In this document: piece after piece, positions 51,066 through 63,400 of the stretch | Layout of the letters: every line of letters begins with the position of its first letter | Numbering within the stretch: the stretch's first letter is position 1 | Notes under the pieces: generated by a model | What the model saw: the letters and a program-made list of their open reading frames with translations, nothing else | What the model was told of the DNA's origin: nothing | The model's database searches: none | Translations under genes and position numbers: made by a program | Assembly: GCA_013396915.1 (NCBI GenBank) | Contig: VWZL01004359.1 | Coordinates: forward strand, 124,001 to 188,000 | Reading direction: 5' to 3' | DNA length: 64,000 bases | Source: Stercorarius parasiticus | Lineage: Eukaryota; Chordata; Aves; Charadriiformes; Stercorariidae

Positions 51066-54000
51066 TTCGTTATTGCACTACTCTGGGACAGGGTTAGGCC
51101 ATGAAGAGGTCACCCAGCTCCCAAATTTCCTTTGAGGTTTCTTGCTTTTTCTCAAGCCAAATCATAAAGACAGTGAGATTACTGAGGTGTGACTGAGGAT
51201 AGACTTTGGGACGCGGGATTCTCGTTAATGCCAGTAATGTGTGAAAAGATCACAAAGCTTCTGATACCAGCTTTTGATCAAGAGCAACTCTGCCTGTTTC
51301 TTACAGAATCATGAAGCGCCACAACCAAATCCATGAGGATATTTTTATATAGTTTCCCTTCAGAGTATAACAGTCTCTGAAGAGTTCAAGGAGAGTCCTA
51401 ACTCTCAATTCTTATGGGAATAGGAAGGATAGCTCACATTCTTTCAAAAATAAATACGTTGCAAGCTAACACATAGTCAACCTCTCTTGTCATTCTGCCA
51501 GCTGTTCTGCAGTGCAAGTCCAGCCTGTGGTCTCCAGTGCGAATAGGCATTCTCATGCTGTCTGTTGATTCAGTGGTGTCTCTACTGCAACTTTGCCTAA
51601 AGAGTACACAAAAGCAGAAGGGAGTATGAACAGGTAGATGGTGGGATTTTTCCTTTTCCAAATTTTTTACCCCATTTTTTAGGGTTTTTGTTTGTTTGTT
51701 TGTTTGTTTTTTAAATAATGCAATACTTTCCTTAGAAACAAATAAGCAATTGTACTCCAACAGGAGCCATGAAAGAAGGATTTGTAGCATGGTAAGCTTT
51801 AGCAGACTTCCTAAGAAACTTAGCCTGGAAGATGTCCAGATCTTGAGCCTGTTACCATTTTTTTTCTGACACTTTTGACATGGTTTCATTAATTCCTTTT
51901 CTTTTTTTTTTTTTTCCTTAATTTTTGGTGCAGATGATGTGCTCATGCATATCCTGACAAAATTAAACTTTCCTTCAAGAGGGTGTTGTGCACCTTTTCT
52001 CTTTTAGAGCACCTGGATTAACTGTTTTAAAAGACAGAAATACCACACTAGGAGGACTTTGGACTGTCCCACCCTGGCAATGTGTAAATTCCTCACCTAT
52101 GAAAAACCTACCTGCCTGCCTGTCTCAGTTCCAGCTCTCTTTTCCCTTGCAGCTGCCTGGACCTTCTCCAGAACCCTAACAGTGTTTACAAATAACTGTG
52201 TCACCACACAGGTAATGCTTTAGGTTTGAAATTAATATAGACTTTCCCTCTCTATTACCACTTCAGCTATTCAGTGTAATAATTTCTAAAAAGTTAATTT
52301 TCGTAGCTGTGCAGTGCATGACAAGTTTTGAAATAAAAACCCCTAACAATTTGTTGACAGCATTTTCAGTCGCATTTTACGTTTATTGATACCCTTTTGT
52401 CCAGTGCCGCTGTCCGCAGCGACTCTTCATAGTGAGCTGTGAGTGACACATGGACAGACCGCAGCACTCCTTGCTTTGCGGTAGCACTACTCCTAGGTTT
52501 CTTAAACTTTTAATTCCTCAACTGTAAAACGTGTGGAAATTGGATATATGTACTTGGCAAAGACTATCTATGTTTTTTATTCTCAGTTATGCTGGGTCAA
52601 AGAGACTGGTCTGTTTCTCCGACCCATTGTTTTGTTGAAGTGTTGTTGAGTATTGTTTGAAGACATGTAATGTTAACCAAAATAGGCTGCGGCTTGGGCT
52701 AATTTGTAGCCACTTTTCTCTTAAGTACAGTAGCTGAAATTCAGCAGTCTGTATTCTTCCACCAGCCAGTGGTTGGTGTTTTGTCCAGGTTGTAGTGAAG
52801 TCATTGGACTGAGTCACTTGGGGATTATTTTAACCTGGCCAAGGAAATTGGCACTGCAGAAGGGAAACTGAAGCTACTCCCAAAAGAATTCATAGCAATA
52901 AATGTGAGTAGCAATGATGTTAAGTACCTTAAGGTATTCTGTATCTTAGGGCAGCAATTTTTTCACCTAATTTCAAATGATCTCACCCCAGGATAAGGGT
53001 GCAGACGAGAACTCCAGCTATCTATAATTTCAGGTTCTAATTGTTGCCCTCGATAATTGACGATATTATCTGCCTGTTGAGATTAACCATAGCATCTTTT
53101 TCAAATCCGGTGGAATTATTTAGGACATCCTTTGAAAAGATTTTCAGAACTCCTTAGCTGTTTGTTGGAACTTTGCTAATGAAATAGCATGGGTTCTTTC
53201 TGTGTAATGAGGCCTGTAGTCTCTTGCCATTGTCACTTCTTGCAGGCGCTTCCTTGGGCTTGGGGATAAAAAGGGGCAGTCAGGAGTTCTAAAAACAAAC
53301 GTGTTGTGTTTCCTGGCTGGCATGGAGTACGTACTCTCTTTCCATCTACTATAGTGGCCTAAATGCCTGTTTCCTCTTGTTCTTTCAATAGCTGTTTATA
53401 TAGGACATGGATAGAAAATACAATCAACTTTGCCTCTGGAACTGAAGGTCATGTGCATGTCATTTTAAATGCTAAAATTTTCAAATTACTTCTTAAAAAA
53501 ATATTTTAGTAAGCTAACAGGAAAAGTACATGCAGTGTTGTACTGCTGCAAATCAAAAGCACAATTTAAAAAAACCCAAACTATTCTTTGTAACTTCTTT
53601 CCCATAGAGTTACTTTCTGTTCTCAGATTCTTTGGCTGTGGATTGCTGCCTCCAAAAATTTTGAGCATCCAAAAATTTAGGCTTGTGTGTAACTTCAGTT
53701 TGCTTTTTGGCACCAGGTCATTCGCTTTTGTAAGATCTCAGCAGAATGATTCATTGTTTGATTTGTTAGTGAAATGCTATTATGCACTACTGAAATAAGA
53801 AAAGGGAGAGATTATTCTGATTCCATTCTTTTGGAGGAGGTCGGTAGTGTGTTCCTCAGTTTTGGTCTAAGGCGTGCACCCTCTTCAGGAGCTGGAGTCG
53901 GTGCATCGCTGCAAGGCAGTGCTGCCGCGGCCCGCGGCCTTTGAAATGCAAGCTGGCCTCCCGTCCTGGAATGATGTTACTTTCTAAATCAAAACCAGTA

Positions 54001-55110
54001 TGGGCTAAAATTGTGTGAAGAAACACTGCTAAAATTGTTTCCACATTGTGTCAGTATGCTTGCAGGAAAGGCGAGGGCCAAGGTGGTTCCAAGTCTGGCC
54101 CACTCTGAATGCAGTTGAACTCCAGTTTTTGACAGCTAGTGAACTGGTGTCCTTTTTTTTCCTTCCCCTCTCTCTTTTTTTTCTCTTCCCCCCTCCGCCC
54201 ACCCAGCACTCGGTGCCTCCCTGGTAAGGGAGGGATGTGGATGAACAAGCAAATTAATTTCTAGTGGCAGACTTCTTTCAAATTCATGTAAGAGGCAAGG
54301 AGTAGGGTATGATTTTTGCTTGGGGGTTTTGCTTTGTCTTTAAGTGTCTTTATTTTCATTTCATGCTTCAAAGTCTGACTTTTACACAGTAATTCTGTAG
54401 GTGTTAACCACTTCCTCAGGAACCTGTGACTCAGGCAACGTATAAATGCAATGACATCACTGGCGGCTCCTGTTGAATTGCCTGTTTCCTAAATAGGGAC
54501 TGTTGGCTTTTCTTTTAATACTTGCAGCTTTGTTTTGGGTTTTTTGTTGTTTGGGTTTTTTTTTTTTGTGAGGGGGGAGGGGATGAGGGGGTTTAATTCT
54601 CTAAGGCAGCGTTACCATTGTGAGTAACCACACTGCATGCGTTTTATCCTTCTCTGTCAGTGAAATCACCAGTATTGAAGTTTACTTAAAACAGGAGATC
54701 CACATTTCTACGCAAGCTGTTTATGAATGAAATAATTGTAATTAAGCCATAGTAGAGGTTCTGTTGTTATAAAGCAATCTTAATTCAGTCCTGACATGTG
54801 GAAGGAGGCGGGTGGGGGGAGAAGGAAAAGGTCTGAGCATAATTTTCCATGATTATTTTGGAAGTAATGCAAACAGAAGAAATGTGTTTTCACGCTCCTG
54901 GGCAGTTCTAATGTGTTTCCCTCCCTGCTCGCAACAGCATGTATGTGCACCACAGGAGATTCGTGGTAGATTTTGATGTTTCCTTTCCTGCAAGCAATAC
55001 TTTTCGATAATAATGCTATATAAGTACCTGGTTGAAATAGGAGCCGGAGTAAGATTTGCTGCTTTGCAGAGTGTCTCCGAAGCCAGCAGGAGGGCAGGTC
55101 CAGGAAGGAA
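51066..55110. other. Intergenic sequence without recognised genes
   Basis: A (GTTT)n run lies at 51684-51712 and T runs are common. The longest open frame in the window is here (51434-51946, minus, 170 codons). Its translation is dominated by low-complexity Lys/Thr runs copied from the T-rich strand, so I do not call it a gene. A pyrimidine-rich block lies at 54150-54200. Confidence 0.55.
51684..51712. repeat. (GTTT)n microsatellite
   Basis: Five consecutive GTTT units start at 51690, flanked by T runs. Confidence 0.9.
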
Positions 55111-55200
55111 GGCATGGTCAGGTGGGCATGGTCAGGTAGGCATGGTTGGCCAGGTAGGCATGGTTGGCCAGGTAGGCATGGGCAGGTGGGCATGGTACGG
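55111..55200. repeat. Minisatellite of 14- and 18-bp units
   Basis: Six units begin with ggcatgg. Two are ggcatggtcaggt(g/a), 14 bases, at 55111-55138. Two identical 18-base units, ggcatggttggccaggta, lie at 55139-55174. Then come ggcatgggcaggtg (55175-55188) and a partial unit to about 55200. The frame that reads through it gives a Gly/Trp-rich or Pro/Cys-rich repeat depending on strand, which is a by-product of the repeat. Confidence 0.92.
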
Positions 55201-58200
55201 GGCTGCATCTGCATTTCTTTCTTGGCCAGAACCCCCAGCGATGTTGCTGCAGGAGCTGTCTGTCAGGCTGCTGTTAAAAGGAATGGCAGGAATTTGTGTC
55301 ATCAAAGGAATGTAACAAGTTGGATGTCTGTCTAGGTCGTTTGTTCATGGTGTTCATGGACAGGCTATATAAAAGTGTTGCATTTGTTTATTGTTGTCAT
55401 GAGCAAAGGATCACTGTCCTTTTGTTTAAATAGTAGCAATTTTGGAACTCTTAAGAAATTAGTGCAGCAGAGACTTTAGATATAGCCTTTTGGTTGTGCT
55501 TTGATTGTATGGGTTCTCCCTGAGCAGGCACTGCCCTTGTGGTTGCACTTTAAAGGAAAACTCAAAGAAAGTCCGTGTATTCAGGGAGGTGGTATCAGTG
55601 ACTACCATAGGTAATGGACTTTCTTCAAATTATGTCAATCCATGTAAAACTTTGGCACTATTAAGAACCATGTAATTAAAGTTATTTTTCAGATGGCACA
55701 CTAAACCAAAGGCCTAAAAAAAGTTTTGTATCTCTTTTTATTTTCTTTGTAATAACTTTTTTCTTTTTTCCTTTTTTTCTTTTTTTTAATTTATTTCATC
55801 CTACCTTCCTAAAGTTATTGTTCAACTTTCTTTATATCCTTCATTGTCTAAATCACCCTTGTGCAGGGGTCATGCATGCTTTTAATGAAAAACTCTTACT
55901 CAAGTTTCACCCCATGGCTGCTAGAGCAATACTGATATTGGTACTAAGTTGGGAATGCTTTGAGATGATAGATGGCATAAATGTCATAATATTACAATTA
56001 TTTTGTCACATATAGATATAAAGACAATTTTCCCCTAATTAAAATGTTTACTATTGTATGTCACTTGCATGCAGTTAGGCAGTATTTGTGCTTTTCTCCG
56101 GGGCAGTGGTTGGGAATGAGCGAGCTGTACATGCTCTGCCCCACAAGGCCAGCAGGGCAGCAGCTGGTGTATGTATGTAGCTGCATCATCCCCACCAGCT
56201 GCCTGATACCCTGTGTGACTGGTGCTCTTGGAAATCCCGGGGTAAGGCATTCAGTTGCTTGTTAACTGTATTTTGTTGAATAGGAATTCAGTAGCCAACT
56301 TGATGATTTAGCAGTCAAGTATTACGACTGAAGATCGGCTTCTTTGTAAACACACTCTGGTTCGCAAGGGAGAAACAGGGAGCGAGTCAACCCATGTGTG
56401 TGCAGCATTTCCCCGTTGCTGAAGATATTCTAGTTTCACTTCCGACAATGATACTATCTGTTACTTCATTTAGCTTCCTGTGCTTAGTATTTGGAAATGT
56501 CATTAAGAGATTCTGATGGATAACGTCAAAATATCCACTGCTTACAAGTCAGCTAGGAACAGAGGATAACAACATAGCTGTTGATCTGAGATACAGGAAA
56601 AGAATGTGGTTTAAATGTCGCTGGAGTGTCAGGAGAGGGCTGACACTCACGCCATGAGGACACGTGGCAGAATTTTGTTTCAAAATATGACCAAATGACT
56701 GTTTTTAAATTATTTTGTTGCTGTAGTAGTAGGTGATTGTGACTTCATAAATGTTCTAAGCCAATATGTTATGTTCCAGCTTTCACAGTTTGGAGATTAA
56801 TGTAGTTAATTATTGTGATTTTTAAAAACACTGCTTATTTAAGCAACTTTGTCCTCTCTGCAATAGTCACAGAAATGGGTAGATGGATTGAGGCAGAACA
56901 CAAGGGCTCTACCACAGACCTCCAGTGAAGTCAAAGAAAGTCACATCATCTCTGCCTCCATCCATTGTCTGAGCTTTGTTTGGTAGAGTCTCTTTTGCTG
57001 AGTAAGTGCCTGGCACAGCAAGAGCGGTGTGGGTTGAGTCAGCTAGGCAGCAGAATAGCACAAGTACTGGAGATGATACAGGTATATGTCATCTCTTAAC
57101 ATTGTCTGTTAATGCCTTTTAATTTGTTTGGACAGGGAGTTCAGAAGTGGTTAGAGTAATTCGTTTGCCTCGACTTTGGGATGCCCAACTTTGGATGCTC
57201 TAAGCCAGACTTTCTTGATTTCTTAAATGGGGTTTCGGAATTCTAAAAGGAGTCTGATTTAAAATGTGAAGACAATCTTACATCGAGCATGTATTTTAAA
57301 AACTTTATGTGTGTAAAAAAGGATTAAATAAATCTGTTGTTAATTTTTAAATGCTTTCTGTTTCAGTTTTGCTTTTTCTTGTGAGTATGTACTGGAAAAT
57401 GTGCTTACCAGCAGGAGCATTAGGTTTTGTGTAACAAATCACCTGAAATAGTGAGGAGTCACAAAAGAGCTTTGTTATTCCTGTGGAAAAGGAATACAGA
57501 AAAGGAAAAAGTTACCCGAGTGCACTTTAAAATGGGTTTCTGGTTTTGAGGCTTGTGTTGTTTGTGACCAGTCTAACTGCTGGAAGCTTCACTGTTTGTT
57601 TCACGGTGAGTGCATGCTGCTCCCTCAGGGATTCAAGTCCACATTAAGCTGGGGTTGTTGGCACAGTTGGAAATCAGGGTAATACAACTTAGCGATCCAG
57701 CCTGAGAGTGGCTAGAAATAACATCAGTTCTGTTCTCCAAGGCCTGCGCTGCCATTTAACGTTTCTGTCCCCTAGAATTAAAGGTTTGTATTCATTTGCA
57801 AAAGGAAGGGGTGTGTTGACCTTGGTAATGGAGCAGAAGAATTAAGAAGCAAGAACAGACCTAAAAATGGAGATCCAGGGTAAGAGCTGGACTTGTTTTT
57901 TTTAAAAAAAAAATCTTAATTAACAAGCATTTCTTAATTAGTTCTGACCATATATTATAAATGTACTCCTGAGGAGGAAAAAAACCTCTTTTTGTCCATT
58001 TCCTGAGTGAAATACAAGAGAACTGTTCATGAACTGAGTACAACGTGTAAGTAAGTTGCCATGACCTGCAATTTGTTGGACTATATAGTGGTGTTAGTGA
58101 CATTTTTGTGTTTTACTGAACTTTCACAGTGTAGTCATTGGCTGTTTTCCCCAGTTAAACTTTTCACAAAAAAAGTACAAAACTTCAGTTATGAGAGAAG

Positions 58201-58321
58201 AGCAAATCAACTGAAATCCTTTTAAATCATTGCCCACTGCCCGAAATCTCTGTTGTAATGAAGCTCTGTTCTTTTGTCCTACCATGCTAACATCTTCTTT
58301 CCCTCCCCTGTTTCCATTCTA
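55201..58321. other. Intergenic sequence without recognised genes
   Basis: AT-rich, with a T-rich block at 55730-55800. A hairpin lies at 56624-56648. No exon or repeat family is recognised. Confidence 0.55.
56624..56648. other. Hairpin, 9-bp perfect stem and 7-base loop
   Basis: GAGTGTCAG (56624-56632) is the reverse complement of CTGACACTC (56640-56648), with the loop GAGAGGG. No flanking context suggests an RNA gene. Confidence 0.7.
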
Positions 58322-58886
58322 GATGGGGGATATGAAGGGGCAGAAGAAAAGCAGTAGTGCCAGAAGAAGAGGAACCTGGAGGAGAGCCAGGAAAGACATC
58401 TCTAAGGAAATTGGCTTCCTGTTTAAGGCTTTAGGAGCAACGGATGGAGGATGCCCCAGGTTGGGAGCTTTCCCATCAGAGGTATTGTCATTGGCGTCGA
58501 GCAGCTTACGTTCCTCCTAAGAGCTTCAGTTCCTTTCCTTGGCTGTTGGCAGGTCTTAGCACATCCTTTTCTCTGGTCCAGGTCTGTCTATCTATGGGAA
58601 GTTCTCCTGAGGCTTAGCATCAATTTCTTCTATTTTGGGCCTTCCTCTTGGGTTGCTCTAGCTATAAGGTTTCAAAGGATCACAGGCAGTATAGGTTGGC
58701 CAGCCGGATTTCTGCTTCTCCCTTTCACTCCGTTGCAGAAATTAAATGCTACTTCTCTTTTGTCACCCAACTTTTCTAGCACTCTCAGGAAGGAGAGGAA
58801 CTTTCTTAATTTGTACCTACAGAGGGGTTAGACCAATAAACTTGCTTAAGCAGACTTCTCACCCGCAAGCAAAAAAAAAAAAAAAA
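58322..58886 (+). pseudogene. Possible retroposed transcript end or cryptic exon
   Basis: An AATAAA at 58835-58840 is followed 30 bases later by a run of 16 A (58871-58886). That is the layout of a reverse-transcribed mRNA tail. At 58321 a strong acceptor-like tract (ttccctcccctgtttccatt then ctag) precedes an ATG that opens 65 codons of Lys/Arg/Ser-rich sequence. I recognise no parent gene and no clear target duplication. Processed pseudogenes are scarce in birds, so a real 3' end or a plain A microsatellite must also be considered. Confidence 0.2.
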
Positions 58887-60094
58887 TCTGGAAGCTTCAT
58901 GATGGGATCCTGTACCTTAATGAATGTTCCCTGTGCTCCGTCAACACCCTCCTGCGTGGAAGTTCTTGAAGTGTTTTGGTTTGAGGTTATAGTGTAGCTA
59001 ACTCCCACATGAGGGCTGCAAAGCTAAGCAATGGAGGTTTCTTGAGGAGAGAATCTTTACTTTTCATCAGTCTGACTACTTGGTTAGATTGTAGCTTTCT
59101 CAACTCTCAAAATGTTGATGCTGGTCTCCCAGCCCTGGGTGTTTTTGTTTTGTGTTCCTTCAGTTCCCAAGAATCTGTTTTCTTTTTTCTTTAATTTAGA
59201 AATGAACGCATGTGGTTTGTGGCTGTGTAGAAAGACTTGAAAATGTGAGGCTAAACGGCTCAAGAACGGAATTAATTCCAAATGTAATTATTGAGAATAA
59301 CCTGATCTTAATTTTGCTGCTGAAAAATTCGAGTGAAATATTTCCTCATATAGTGATTTCAGTGAGTTCTGTGAATACGTAGCGCGGTTGTGGTGCGATA
59401 TGGGTGTTACTGCCTCACCACTGCACCGTTGCTCACCTGGGTTATAACCGAAATGACTGGATGGCAAGAAAGCTCTCTAGTCACTGAAACACTTTGATAC
59501 TCTTCTGTTGGTTATGCCTTGGTATCTGTGCGGCACAAACAGCTGCCAAATCAGTTGAGATTTGTGCAAGTAATATAAAAGCAATGGTCTATATCCTTTC
59601 CTTAATATTATAAAGGCAGAAAACAAATTTTTTAATGGCTATGGATATGCGTAAAGAAGTCCCGGAGTCCAAATGATGATTCTCTAGTAGGAAGATCACA
59701 TATTTGGCAGCTATGATGCTTTATTGCCTCTGTATACCAGCATTAGATGCTAAATTCTGGGCAGCTGATCAAATTGGATACACTCACAGTTTTCTTTTTG
59801 TTGAGCTCTGGAAGTCAGCATTCTGAGTGTAGATCTCTATGCTATTAATAGCTCAAGGGGAAGAACTTATTTTATAATTTAGAATAAGTCAGTTCAAAGA
59901 ACTATCTGTACGTTTGCAGATTTTGGAGGCTTGGGCAGATTTTACTTTTGTAGTCATGGGCAAGTTCCTCTGGTTTTGTGCCAGCCATGAGGCACTTCAT
60001 GCCCCGTTGCAGGGTTGTGTGAAGAGGCTGTGGAGCAACACCCGTGTGCAGTGTATGTCACAGAGGGACAGGATGGAGAGAAGGTAGGATCTGT
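58887..60094. other. Intergenic sequence, nothing recognised
   Basis: No gene, repeat family or clear motif is visible. Confidence 0.5.
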
Positions 60095-60441
60095 CATAGA
60101 ATCATAGAATCACAGAATGGTTAGAGTTGGAAGGGACCTTAAAGCCCATCCAGTGCCACCCCCTGCCCTGGGCAGGGACACCTCCCACCAGACCAGGTTG
60201 CTCCAAGCCCTGTCCAACCTGGCCTTGAACACCTCCAGGGATGGGGCAGCCACAGCTTCTCTGGGCAACCTGGGCCAGGGGCTCCCCACCCTCATGGTGA
60301 AAAATTTCTTCCCGAGATCTCATCTAAATCTCCCCTCTTGCAGTTTGAAGCCATCGCCCCTCGTCCTGTCACTACATGCCCTTGGAAAAAGTCCCTCCCC
60401 AGCTTTCTTGTAACCCCTTTCAGGCACTGGATGGGGCAACT
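60095..60441 (-). mobile_element. CR1 LINE 3' end, well preserved
   Basis: The + strand opens with catagaatcatagaatcaca, the octamer-like CR1 terminal repeats reversed. It continues with ttggaagggaccttaaagcc, ccaggttgctccaagccctg and ctgggcaacctgggccaggg. This is the best-preserved CR1 copy in the window. It points left and is truncated on its 5' side near 60441. Open frames of 60 to 98 codons over it belong to CR1 sequence, not to a host gene. Confidence 0.95.
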
Positions 60442-63400
60442 GTTAAAAGGAACAAACTTTTCGTATAAATAGGAGAGTGTCTCTTCTTGCCTTCGTTAGC
60501 TTCTCTTTCTTTAATGATGTATTATGGGTGGATCTGCTATTGACTTTAATCCTCAGCCTTTAGCCAGGCATTTTTCACATTTCCTGTGAGAACTGGTAGG
60601 ACCAAAACTGCATCCAGAGTTCAGCTATACAGGGCAGAGCAGGAGGAGAATCCCACACTCTTCCCTGTATTTCCAAGCAGAAATTGTTTATTTGTTGCAT
60701 TAATCACTTAAGTTACAGGCATGTCAGCAAAGTCGCCGTTTGATTTATTACTGCTGATTTTGCATCATCCTGAAAGGTCATAGCTTGACTCACATCGCAG
60801 ACTGCATTTGTAAGCCTGGCAACAACAAAAGCATTATTTTTTGTTCTGAGGAAATCTGTTCTTGCCATGAAAAATCTTTGAAACTAGCCCTAGAATCACA
60901 CCATGTTCTGTGTGGTGGTGGCTTTGCAGGACTGGGTTTTTCTTTATTTCCCCACCCGAAAACTCAACATTTGAACTAATGACATCCCATTGTATAGACC
61001 AGGGCAGCTCTGGAGGGAAGCTGAAGGCTAAATTAGCAAATGCATGAAATGATAGAGGAGTGGTTCAAACCAAAGCTCTCTGCAATGGTGCATTTTAGAC
61101 AATGTCTGTAGTGCAATCTTTAAAAATTATGTGCATTTTACATTTATATGGTTGAGCATTCTGACCCCTGTTCTTAGCCTATACTCAGACAGCCACATCT
61201 TTTATTATGATAAAGAAAATGTCTTGCATGCTGTTATTTCCCCCTGGACAAGCTAATTCTGCTTTCCTGGATTGTCGTGAAGGCTTTTTCAAAGCAAAAG
61301 GTAAATCACGTACATACATATGCCTATATTCTGGGGGGGGCAAATGAGAACAGTGCTTACCTGTAGAGCAAAAGGGCTTACTGTTTTCAGTTGTTACTTT
61401 ACTAAATCGGCCCTGCAGATGAAGAAATTACTTCTTTTAATCTTGACTGTCAAATTCCTTGGGAGGTAGGAGAACAACCGGGAAGGAGAGACTTACAAAC
61501 AAGTGACGAAAGGTTACCGTTAAGAGAAAAAAAAGACCTTCACAACAGAGGATGACTTCTCTTTATTTTTAGCCACTCTGATTAATGAGAACAAATAATC
61601 GTCGTCTTCAATTCGGTATCTCTTCCAATTAATGTCTTTTCCCTGGTTGGGGAAGTCAGGTTGGTGGCTGGAGGTTTTCACCTGGGGTTGTCTCTTGCCT
61701 GTTTGAATCGTTTCCTACCTGGCAGCACTTTCTGAGAGGACATGGCTTCCCGCTGGCTGTTGGCAGCGTGGGGAGGTGCCAGTGGGGCTGCCGGCAGCTC
61801 AGGGGGAGCGGGGGTCTCCTCCAGCCCCTCTGGACGGTGTGCTCCACAGAGGTGGCCACTCCATGGACAGCCAGGGATCGACCCAGGGAGTTGGCCGAGA
61901 GCAATGGGCACATTGGACACTCCGTGTCCCGGCTCCGGATGGGAAGCCAAGGGGGTAGCGGTGATTCCTTGTACGGCAGCAGGTAAGACCGAATTCAGAG
62001 GTTTTTTTAACTCTGTTAAGAAACTCAGTTCTGTTACTTTGGGTTTGCTTTCGAAGCAGGTGTGTTTATATCGGTATATAAAACAGAACAGGCAGCCAGA
62101 GCAATGGCAGTAACTGTTAATGCCATGAGAAAATGTTCGATGAAGAAAAGTAACATCGAGTTAAATACAGGTATGTCACTGAAAGTAAGAGAAAAGGATT
62201 TTGCTGCTGTTGTAACAGTGCAGTACCACCAGTGGTGCTGTTTGAATACGTGCATTTTCTTCTGAAGAAGTTAAGAACTTGTCACTTGGAAGTAGAAGGA
62301 AGAGGAAAGGCCCTTCCTTTAATCTCTAAGTATTGTTAGTTCTTTCCATTATATTCATCCCCACTTCCCCTCAAAAAAAAAAAAAAAAAGTTTAGAATAC
62401 TTCAGGGGATCAGTGAAGAGGAAGAGTTTGGGTTTAGGCTGAGAACTTTTTTTTTTTAAACTAGTTGAAGCATATTTTTCTATGAAAGCAAAAAATCCTG
62501 TATTTTTTGTACTTCGTTTTAACTAACTAGAACTCCTATAACTGCAGTGGTGTACCTTGCGTATGCTCTAACACACAAGCCATGTGTCATTAATGCAACC
62601 AGACCCACATTATTTTGATATTTCAGGAAGCAGGAGATGGGAGCTTTGTGTTTTCCTGGATTAAAAAAGTAGTGATTCCACCATGAACAGCAGGAGGGTC
62701 TGAGAAGTGTTCTGCCGGCGTAGTATGGGCCCAAATTGAGTAAACAGTTTGGAGATAAGCAGCGTTTTGACTATTAAATGTAGCGGGCGTGTGGCTGACA
62801 CAGCTTCATGTTGACAGATGCCTTTGTGTCTGTCTCTGTGATGGAGAGAAGACAGATGTTCTCCTTGGCATTTCAGAAATCTAAGCAAAATAAAATGTAA
62901 AATTAAAACAAACAGTGAACAGTGTAACTGGCTGGCTTACACGCAGAGAAAAAAGACTGAAACAGTCTCACGTGAATGTAATGAAGTGTGTTCTTACTGG
63001 AATTCAGTAACTGCCTTGTCATTATTTAAAAGTAGCCTATAGAAAAAGACATTCTGGTTTTTCCAACTCTGTTAAAATATAAATGCATGTCAATCTGAAT
63101 ATCCGTGTATGACTAATCCCGTGCCAGCCATTCTCAACAAGAGGCACGTCAATGGGGTATAAATGCTGAAGCGACACAGCAATTAGCAGCTATAAAACCC
63201 CCTAAGTTGGCGCATTGTTGTCTGATGAATTGGGTGCCTGATTGTGTCACAAAGGAGAAGATGAGAATTTCCTATTTAATATTTCCTAGGGAAGCTGCGC
63301 TCACGTGAGGATGGAGCTGCCTTTGCTGTGACTGTGGTGTCCACTTCTAGCACCAGCAGAAGGGGCAGCGCAGGAGGAGCTCATGGCGCGGGGCCAAGCC

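Noticed and set aside
51434..51946. Longest open frame, 170 codons on the minus strand
   Set aside because: Its translation is dominated by Lys/Thr runs that come from T-rich and GTTT repeat DNA on the other strand. There is no domain, and the length is only slightly beyond chance.
60102..60413. Several overlapping 60-98 codon frames
   Set aside because: All are translations of the CR1 3' tail at 60095-60441.
61742..62113. 123-codon + strand frame starting MASRWLLAAWGG
   Set aside because: The Gly/Ala/Ser-rich start looks like a signal peptide, but five overlapping frames on both strands are open here because the patch is GC-rich. No family is recognised.
62373..62389. A17 run as a possible mRNA tail
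   Set aside because: No AATAAA precedes it within a suitable distance, so a simple A run is the better reading.
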